Assembly: GCA_019236085.1 (NCBI GenBank)
Contig: JAFAJR010000159.1
Coordinates: 1 to 10,159 of the forward strand
Length of the DNA stretch: 10,159 nucleotides
Reading direction: 5' to 3'
Origin: Candidatus Dormiibacterota bacterium
Lineage (GTDB): Bacteria > Chloroflexota > Dormibacteria > Aeolococcales > Aeolococcaceae
Position numbers and translations under genes: made by a program. Shown piece by piece: positions 5,902-10,159 of this stretch (position 1 is the first letter of the stretch; every line of letters begins with the position of its first letter). The notes beneath the pieces were generated by a model, which saw only the letters and a program-made list of their open reading frames with translations, made no database searches and was not told the origin of the DNA.

Positions 5902-6311
5902 CCGGACTGACCGGACTCCGAGCCGCTGCGCATCTGGATGCTGCCGTTCACCGTGGCGCCGTCGTCGACCCGCAGCCGCGCAGTCTGCACGTCGCCGCTG
6001 ACGCTACCCGAACCGGCGACGCTCAGCTTGTGGCTGGCCACGATGTTGCCCGTGACATTGCCCCGCACCGACACGTTGCGGCCCTCGAGGCGGGCACGCG
6101 CCGTGGCGCTCGACTCGACCTCGATGTCGCCGGTGGCTCGCACCTCGCCTTCCACGGTGCCCTCCAGCTTCACATCGCCGTCGACAGTGAGACTGCCCGT
6201 GAGCGAGTCCCGCGGGCCCAGCACGACAACGTTCGTCAGCTGGCCGTTGCTGCTCCGACCGCGGCCGCGCGGTTGGTGCGCGGCCTCTTCCATCTCGACA
6301 ACCTGCTCCAT
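5898..6311 (-). CDS. Bactofilin (polymer-forming cytoskeletal protein)
   Basis: Bactofilins (DUF583) are small beta-helical proteins that self-assemble without nucleotides into filaments and scaffold envelope or shape functions. The 137-residue protein has a short acidic then basic N-terminal tail (1-22, PRGRGRSS) and a core of repeated short beta strands (about 36-127) with the characteristic spacing of G and V/I/L, such as GSLTVDGDVKLEGTVEGEV and VRGNVTGNIVASHKLSV. A Gly/Ser-rich tail ends it. ATG 6311 was chosen because a full AAGGAG lies 6 nt upstream. An in-frame GTG at 6347 would add 12 residues and sits where a leaderless transcript might begin, so a second start is possible. The stop overlaps the CTG start of the DtxR-like gene by 3 nt (CTGA). 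A divergent methyltransferase lies upstream. Confidence 0.9.
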   Translation of the reverse strand: MEQVVEMEEAAHQPRGRGRSSNGQLTNVVVLGPRDSLTGSLTVDGDVKLEGTVEGEVRATGDIEVESSATARARLEGRNVSVRGNVTGNIVASHKLSVAGSGSVSGDVQTARLRVDDGATVNGSIQMRSGSESGQSG

Positions 6312-6317
6312 ACCACG

Positions 6318-6323
6318 CTCCTT
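6318..6323 (-). promoter_or_regulatory. Strong Shine-Dalgarno that sets the bactofilin start
   Basis: AAGGAG on the reverse strand, 6 nt before ATG 6311, is the best ribosome-binding site in the window and decides between ATG 6311 and the upstream GTG 6347. It directly abuts the inverted repeat at 6324-6347, so a hairpin there would border the ribosome site without covering it. Confidence 0.8.
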
Positions 6324-6347
6324 GTGAACGGCCTGCCCGACGTTCAC
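6324..6347. repeat. Perfect 7-bp inverted repeat GTGAACG-N10-CGTTCAC upstream of bactofilin
   Basis: The arms GTGAACG (6324-6330) and CGTTCAC (6341-6347) are exact reverse complements, 10 nt apart. On the DNA this is operator-like, with arm centres 17 bp apart on roughly successive turns. In the bactofilin transcript it would form a hairpin at or near the extreme 5' end, just before the AAGGAG. Either a dimeric regulator site or a 5' stabilising hairpin would fit. Confidence 0.55.
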
Positions 6348-6351
6348 GCCG

Positions 6352-6358
6352 TATGGTA
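6352..6358. promoter_or_regulatory. Overlapping divergent -10 elements (methyltransferase / bactofilin)
   Basis: TATGGTA contains a plus-strand -10 form TATGGT (6352-6357) and a minus-strand -10 form TACCAT (6358-6353). Expected starts are near 6364 on plus, 5 nt before the methyltransferase GTG, and near 6346 on minus, at the far arm of the inverted repeat. Good -35 elements are not seen on either side, so this is a candidate bidirectional promoter only. Confidence 0.35.
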
Positions 6359-6368
6359 GCCATCGGAC

Positions 6369-7241
6369 GTGAATCGCCCGCTGTCGTCACCGCACCGCAA
6401 CGCCGCTGGCCCCCCGGCGGTGCCGGTCGACGCCTTCACCGCCCAGCTGCTCGACTTCTACGAGAAGACCGCGGCGGAATACGACACCTGGGATTCGGGC
6501 GTCCACGCCAAGGCTGCGGCGCGGTGCGCTGAGGTGGCGGAACCGGGGCCGGGATGCGAGGCACTGGATCTCGGCTGCGGCACCGGGCTGGTCACCCGGG
6601 GGCTGGCCGCGGCTGCACCAGACGGGCATGTTGTCGGCATCGACGTCTCCGAGGCGATGCTGCAGCAGGCACAGAATGACAGCACCGTCGCAGTCTCGCT
6701 GCTGCACATGGACGCCCACGACCTCTACCTGCAGGACGAGGCGTTCGACCTCGTCACCATGTGCCAGGTCCTCTCCTACCTGGTCGATGCTCAGCGGGTG
6801 CTGGCCGAGGTGCGGCGCGTGCTGCGGCCCGGCGGCCGCCTGGTGGTGTGCTGCCAGCAGCGCAGCCTGGCAACTCCCGCTGAGCAGCTCTTCTTCCGGC
6901 GCCTCGATGCCTTCGCGGCCACCGGGTTTCGCTTCCCCCGGCCGCCGGCCCACAACGCGCTCTTCGGCGAGCCATGGGCGCTGGCCAAGGTGCTCGACGA
7001 CGCAGGCTTCGACCAGGAGAGGACAACCAACCTCGTGGTGGGCAACCACGCCGCGAACGCGGCGTCGTGGATCGACCTGATGCGCGGGGCCGGGCCCTAT
7101 CCACATGCGCTCATCAGCGTGCTCGGCCCTGCGATGCGGCAGCAGCTGGAAGCCGCGCTGGACCTCACCATGCGTGGCGACGACGACGGCGCCTTTCGCT
7201 ACCACCGGGCCTTCACCTACGTGGTCGCGGTTCGCCGCTGA
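6369..7241 (+). CDS. Class I SAM-dependent methyltransferase
   Basis: The 290-residue protein has the Rossmann-type methyltransferase fold of the UbiE/Methyltransf_11 group. Motif I is ALDLGCGTG (65-73, SAM-binding glycine loop), followed by the acidic residue Asp92 in VVGIDVSEAM (ribose contact), Asp115 in HMDAHDL, a motif IV-like FDLVTMCQVLSYL, and LRPGG (152-156). The C-terminal half (about 165-290) is specific to its subgroup and gives no substrate. It is probably soluble and cytoplasmic. The GTG 6369 start is taken because it follows a plausible -10 and no better start is near; the first 20 or so residues look unstructured and the true start could be slightly later. It is divergent from bactofilin and convergent with lipB, so it appears to be a single-gene unit. 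Its substrate (small molecule, lipid or quinone) is unknown. Confidence 0.9.
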   Translation: MNRPLSSPHRNAAGPPAVPVDAFTAQLLDFYEKTAAEYDTWDSGVHAKAAARCAEVAEPGPGCEALDLGCGTGLVTRGLAAAAPDGHVVGIDVSEAMLQQAQNDSTVAVSLLHMDAHDLYLQDEAFDLVTMCQVLSYLVDAQRVLAEVRRVLRPGGRLVVCCQQRSLATPAEQLFFRRLDAFAATGFRFPRPPAHNALFGEPWALAKVLDDAGFDQERTTNLVVGNHAANAASWIDLMRGAGPYPHALISVLGPAMRQQLEAALDLTMRGDDDGAFRYHRAFTYVVAVRR

Positions 7242-7245
7242 CGCT

Positions 7246-7258
7246 CCGCCTCAGGCGG
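7246..7258. terminator. Small hairpin between convergent genes, lipB stop in the loop
   Basis: CCGCC-TCA-GGCGG is a 5-bp G/C stem with a 3-nt loop in the 9-bp gap between the convergent methyltransferase and lipB. The loop is the lipB stop codon. It might serve as a shared two-way terminator, but it is short and lacks a U-tract on either strand. Confidence 0.2.
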
Positions 7259-7967
7259 CAACGGGCTCTGCGATTGGTCCCAGTGAGAAGGGATCAGCGA
7301 CGAATTCAGCGTGGAATGCATCGCCGAGCGCTGCAGCGACGTGCGGTGCAATCCGTTGCGGCGTCACGTCGCGCACTCCCAATGTCTGCAGCGAGCAGAC
7401 GCCCGCTCCGTCGATGCCGCATGGCGTGATCAGCGAGAACCACGCGAGGTCGGTGTTGACGTTGAAGCCGATGCCGTGTGTTGTGACGCCGCGCGCCAGC
7501 TTCACGCCGATCGCTGCCAGCTTGTCGTTGCCGCGCCACACGCCGGTGAACGGCGGACGGCGTTCAGTGGTGACTCCGAACTGCTGCGCGGTGTCGATCA
7601 CCGCCTGCTCCAGCGCTCTGACATAGCGCAGCACATCGCCCATTCGTGGATGCCCGGGGATAGGGAACATCGACGCAAGGTCGACGATCGGGTATGCGAC
7701 CAGCTGTCCCGGGCCGTGAAATGTCACCGAGCCGCCGCGGTCAACTTCGATGTACTCCGCGCCTGCTGCTCGCAATGCATCTGCACCGCCACCGAGGTGC
7801 GCGACGTCGCCCTGCCGTCCCATGGTGAACACTGGCGGGTGTTCGAGCATAAGCACGAGATCGTGCTCAAGGGTGCCGTCGCGGCGCATCTCGGCACAGC
7901 GCCGTTGCAGCGACCAGGCGTCGGCGTACGGCAGCGTGCCGAGCCAGGTCCAGCGCAGCGCCGCCAT
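7251..7967 (-). CDS. lipB: Octanoyltransferase (lipoate-protein ligase B)
   Basis: LipB transfers octanoyl from octanoyl-ACP to a lysine of lipoyl domains (2-oxoacid dehydrogenase E2 subunits, GcvH), the first step of endogenous lipoate synthesis. The 238-residue protein contains LEHPPVFTMGRQG (41-53), the family signature RGGSVTFHGPGQLVAYP (77-93), catalytic Lys149 in NDKLAAIGVKL, THGIGFNVN (163-171) and the acyl-thioester cysteine Cys183 in ITPCGI. All key residues are present. Start ATG 7967 lies 2 nt after the lipA stop, so translation is probably coupled to lipA. The C-terminal 30 residues are less conserved. Confidence 0.97.
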   Translation of the reverse strand: MAALRWTWLGTLPYADAWSLQRRCAEMRRDGTLEHDLVLMLEHPPVFTMGRQGDVAHLGGGADALRAAGAEYIEVDRGGSVTFHGPGQLVAYPIVDLASMFPIPGHPRMGDVLRYVRALEQAVIDTAQQFGVTTERRPPFTGVWRGNDKLAAIGVKLARGVTTHGIGFNVNTDLAWFSLITPCGIDGAGVCSLQTLGVRDVTPQRIAPHVAAALGDAFHAEFVADPFSLGPIAEPVAA

Positions 7968-7969
7968 TG

Positions 7970-8875
7970 TCAGACGGCCTGCGCCGCCACCGCCTGCTCG
8001 TGGGCGTGATAGCTGGAGCGGACCAGCGGACCCGATTCCACGTGTGAGAAGCCGAGCGAGAGACCGAACTCGCGCAGCGCTGCGAACTCTGCAGGCTCCC
8101 AGTAGCGGATTAGCGGATGGTGCTTCAGCGAGGGACGCAGATACTGACCGATGGTCACGATCTCAACGTCGTGCTCGCGCATCGCACGCAGCAGCTCGTG
8201 CACCTCTGGCGTCTCCTCGCCCAGGCCCACCATGAGGCCGGACTTGGTGCGGCTCCTCGGTTCCATGCGCTTCGCCGCGCGCAGCAGCTCAAGGCTCTGC
8301 TGCAGGTTGGCCTTGGGACGCACCCGGCGGTACAGGCGGCCGACGGTCTCCACGTTGTGGTTGAAGATCTCCGGCGTTTCCGCCATCACTGTCGACAACG
8401 CGTCGAGGTTGCCCTGGAAGTCGGGTGTCAGCACCTCGATGGTCGTACCCGGTGCCTGCTCGCGAATGGCGCGGATGGTGGCGGCGAAGATCGCCGCGCC
8501 ACCGTCCGGCAGGTCGTCGCGGTCCACCGACGTCACCACCGCATGCCGCAGCGCCATCTGCGCCACTGCTTCGGCCACCCTGCGCGGCTCGTCCCAGTCG
8601 ATGTCGCCGCCACGCTTGCCGCTCTTCACAGCGCAGAAAGCGCAGGCGCGGGTGCAGACGTCGCCCAGGATCATGAATGTCGCGGTGCCGTGTCCCCAGC
8701 ACTCGGCGATGTTGGGACAGTGCGCCTCTTCGCAGACGGTGTTCAGCTCGAGGCCACGCATGATGCCCTTGAGCGTCGAGTACCCCTCGCCCATCGGCAG
8801 CTTGACGGTGAGCCATGGCGGACGGCGGTCGACGCCCTCGGGAAGCAGGCGCTGGTGCAGGGGGATGGGTTGCAT
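7970..8875 (-). CDS. lipA: Lipoyl synthase (radical SAM)
   Basis: LipA inserts two sulfur atoms into protein-bound octanoyl, completing the lipoyl cofactor after LipB. From ATG 8875 it has 301 residues. The auxiliary 4Fe-4S cluster cysteines are Cys48, Cys53 and Cys59 (CEEAHCPNIAEC); the radical SAM cluster is Cys74-x3-Cys78-x2-Cys81 (CTRACAFC); and the C-terminal RSSYHA (286-291) supplies the conserved serine that ligates the auxiliary cluster. The frame stays open 25 codons upstream to 8950, but that segment overlaps divergent pruA and lacks family similarity, whereas MQPIPLHQRLLPEGV is a plausible native N-terminus. It heads the lipA-lipB operon. Its promoter would give a near-leaderless mRNA. 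Being an Fe-S enzyme it depends on iron, but no iron box is seen upstream. Confidence 0.97.
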   Translation of the reverse strand: MQPIPLHQRLLPEGVDRRPPWLTVKLPMGEGYSTLKGIMRGLELNTVCEEAHCPNIAECWGHGTATFMILGDVCTRACAFCAVKSGKRGGDIDWDEPRRVAEAVAQMALRHAVVTSVDRDDLPDGGAAIFAATIRAIREQAPGTTIEVLTPDFQGNLDALSTVMAETPEIFNHNVETVGRLYRRVRPKANLQQSLELLRAAKRMEPRSRTKSGLMVGLGEETPEVHELLRAMREHDVEIVTIGQYLRPSLKHHPLIRYWEPAEFAALREFGLSLGFSHVESGPLVRSSYHAHEQAVAAQAV

Positions 8876-8884
8876 TTCGAATCC

Positions 8885-8912
8885 ACTGTACACCGGGCCC
8901 GCTCGGGCACAA
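8885..8912 (-). promoter_or_regulatory. Candidate lipA promoter in the 46-bp lipA/pruA gap
   Basis: On the reverse strand TTGTGC (8912-8907) and TACAGT (8890-8885) are spaced by 16 nt, and the -10 ends 9 nt before ATG 8875, so the leader would be 0-3 nt. No Shine-Dalgarno precedes the ATG, which agrees with leaderless initiation. On the plus strand a weaker -10-like CACAAT (8908-8913) could serve pruA and would overlap this -35, so the two promoters may compete. Confidence 0.45.
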
Positions 8913-8921
8913 TCGAGGGCG

Positions 8922-10159
8922 ATGAGCATTGCCCCCTCCCCGCCTGCCAACGAACCCGTCCACTTCTACCGCCCCGGTTCGCCGGAGAGAGCCTCGCTGC
9001 GCCGGACCCTCGACACGATGGCCGCCGAATCCCCCCACACGCTGCAGCAGCACATCGGCGGCGAGGCCGGCGACGGCGCAGGCACAGAGCTCGAGGTGCG
9101 GGCGCCGCACAGCCACGCCCTGGTGCTTGGGACGGCACGACAGGCCACTGCGAATGACGTGTCCCGCGCCGTGGACGCGGCGCTCACGGCGTGGCACGAG
9201 TGGTCGGTGACCTCATGGGAATCGCGCGCGTCGATCTTCCTGCGCGCCGCCGACCTGCTCGCCGGGCCGTGGCGCGACCGGCTCAACGCTGCGACGATGC
9301 TCGGCCAGAGCAAGACGGTGCATCAGGCGGAGATCGACGCGGCGTGTGAGCTCATCGACTTCTGGCGCTGGAACGTGCACTTCGCCGAAAGGCTGATGGC
9401 CGAGCAGCCGTTTTCGCCCCCGGGACAGCTCAACCGCCTGGAGTACCGCGCGCTCGAGGGGTTCGTGCTGGCGATCACGCCGTTCAACTTCACGTCCATC
9501 GGCGGCAACCTGCCCACGGCGCCGGCGATTCTCGGCAACGTTGTGGTGTGGAAGCCCGCCACCACGCAGCTGCTGGCAGCGCACGTGATCATGGAGTTGC
9601 TCGAGGCTGCGGGTCTGCCGCCGGGGGTGATCAACATGGTCGCCGGACCCGGGGCCGCCGTCTCGGAGGCTGCGCTGACGCACCCCGAGCTGGCCGGCAT
9701 CCACTTCACCGGCAGCACCGAGACGTTCAAACACCTGTGGACCACTGTTTCTGCCAATCTCGACAGCTACAGGACATATCCGCGGCTGGTCGGCGAGACC
9801 GGCGGCAAGGACTTCGTGGTGGCGCACGAGTCGGCGAACGGCGACGAGCTGCTGGTCGGGCTGCTGCGTGGCGCGTTCGAGTACCAGGGGCAGAAGTGCT
9901 CGGCGGCGTCACGAGCCTACGTGCCGCACTCGTTGTGGAACCGCGTCCGCGGGCCGCTCGCCGAGGCCACCGAGAGCATCCCCATGGGCGACCCCAGTGA
10001 CTTCTCCATGTTCATGGGCGCAGTCATCGACGAGGCCAGCTATCGCAAGCACGAAAGCGTGTTCAGCGATGCCCGCAACGACTCGCACCTGACGCTCGTC
10101 GCCGGCGGAGAATGCGATGCGGATGCCGGTTGGTTCGTGCGCCCCACGATCTTTGAGAC
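8922..10159 (+). CDS. pruA: 1-pyrroline-5-carboxylate dehydrogenase, 3' end cut by window edge
   Basis: This enzyme oxidises P5C/glutamate-gamma-semialdehyde to glutamate with NAD+, the second step of proline breakdown, in the cytoplasm. The frame from ATG 8922 stays open to the window end (412 codons plus 2 nt; the family is about 540). The N-terminus NEPVHFYRPGSPERASL and the block LGQSKTVHQAEIDAACELI are typical of actinobacterial RocA/PruA and of ALDH4. Aldehyde dehydrogenase active-site residues are present: Asn189 in TPFNFTSIGG, Glu292 in GETGGKD and nucleophile Cys326 in QGQKCSAASR; FTGST lies before Glu292. GAGGG lies 2 nt before the ATG, close for a Shine-Dalgarno. A proline dehydrogenase partner is not in the window and may lie to the right. 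It is divergent from lipA across 46 bp. Confidence 0.96.
   Translation, partial: MSIAPSPPANEPVHFYRPGSPERASLRRTLDTMAAESPHTLQQHIGGEAGDGAGTELEVRAPHSHALVLGTARQATANDVSRAVDAALTAWHEWSVTSWESRASIFLRAADLLAGPWRDRLNAATMLGQSKTVHQAEIDAACELIDFWRWNVHFAERLMAEQPFSPPGQLNRLEYRALEGFVLAITPFNFTSIGGNLPTAPAILGNVVVWKPATTQLLAAHVIMELLEAAGLPPGVINMVAGPGAAVSEAALTHPELAGIHFTGSTETFKHLWTTVSANLDSYRTYPRLVGETGGKDFVVAHESANGDELLVGLLRGAFEYQGQKCSAASRAYVPHSLWNRVRGPLAEATESIPMGDPSDFSMFMGAVIDEASYRKHESVFSDARNDSHLTLVAGGECDADAGWFVRPTIFE

Noticed and set aside
8876..8950. 25-residue N-terminal extension of LipA
   Set aside because: It overlaps the divergent pruA start and promoter region and is not part of the LipA family N-terminus.
8117..9157. 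Open frame of 346 codons on the plus strand
   Set aside because: It is antisense to lipA and then out of frame within pruA, both unmistakable genes.
1..10159. Mobile element, defence island, CRISPR array or biosynthetic cluster
   Set aside because: No transposase, integrase, direct-repeat array, tRNA-fragment attachment site, toxin-antitoxin pair or modular synthase was seen; composition looks even and the identified genes are mostly core metabolism.

Overview
The window is about 10 kb of high-GC, gene-dense chromosomal DNA. Several features suggest a free-living actinobacterium or a related high-GC Terrabacteria lineage (Actinomycetota, or an uncultured Chloroflexota/Dormibacterota-like group): strong G/C bias at third codon positions, GTG starts and one probable CTG start, promoters placed so that mRNAs would be nearly leaderless, a DtxR/IdeR-type 19-bp iron box, and a P5C dehydrogenase resembling actinobacterial PruA/RocA. 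A species call is not possible from sequence alone. I see no phage, transposon, CRISPR array, toxin-antitoxin pair or integration scar. Most of the window is core metabolism.

Layout. (1) 1-2660, minus strand: an SCP2-domain/alpha-beta hydrolase fusion followed, with a GTGA stop/start overlap, by a FadD-like acyl-CoA synthetase that runs off the left edge. This looks like a two-gene lipid or acyl-metabolism operon. (2) 2713-3090, plus strand: a basic 125-aa protein of unknown function, divergent from the hydrolase and preceded by a well-formed promoter. (3) 3094-4224, minus strand: a 109-aa unknown protein, then rpiA (ribose-5-phosphate isomerase A), whose stop codon lies inside the next gene, tRNA-Val(UAC). 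(4) 4350-6311, minus strand: a bactofilin, a DtxR-family metalloregulator that probably starts at a CTG overlapping the bactofilin stop, a near-consensus iron box, and an FTR1-family iron permease. (5) 6369-7241, plus strand: a class I SAM-dependent methyltransferase, divergent from the bactofilin. (6) 7251-8875, minus strand: the lipoate pair lipA-lipB, only 2 nt apart. (7) 8922-10159, plus strand: pruA, P5C dehydrogenase, truncated by the right edge.

How they work together. The most coherent unit is the iron module: a DtxR-type regulator, an operator matching 17 of 19 positions of the IdeR/DtxR consensus, and a ferrous iron permease whose start lies 4 bp past the operator. LipA is an iron-sulfur enzyme but shows no iron box. 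The oddest points are the replacement of several expected metal ligands in the regulator, its non-AUG start coupled to a cytoskeletal bactofilin, a perfect 7-bp inverted repeat beside the bactofilin ribosome-binding site, and the 10-nt rpiA/tRNA overlap. I did not find a clear new multi-gene system; the findings are small-scale regulatory and architectural oddities and two unknown small proteins.
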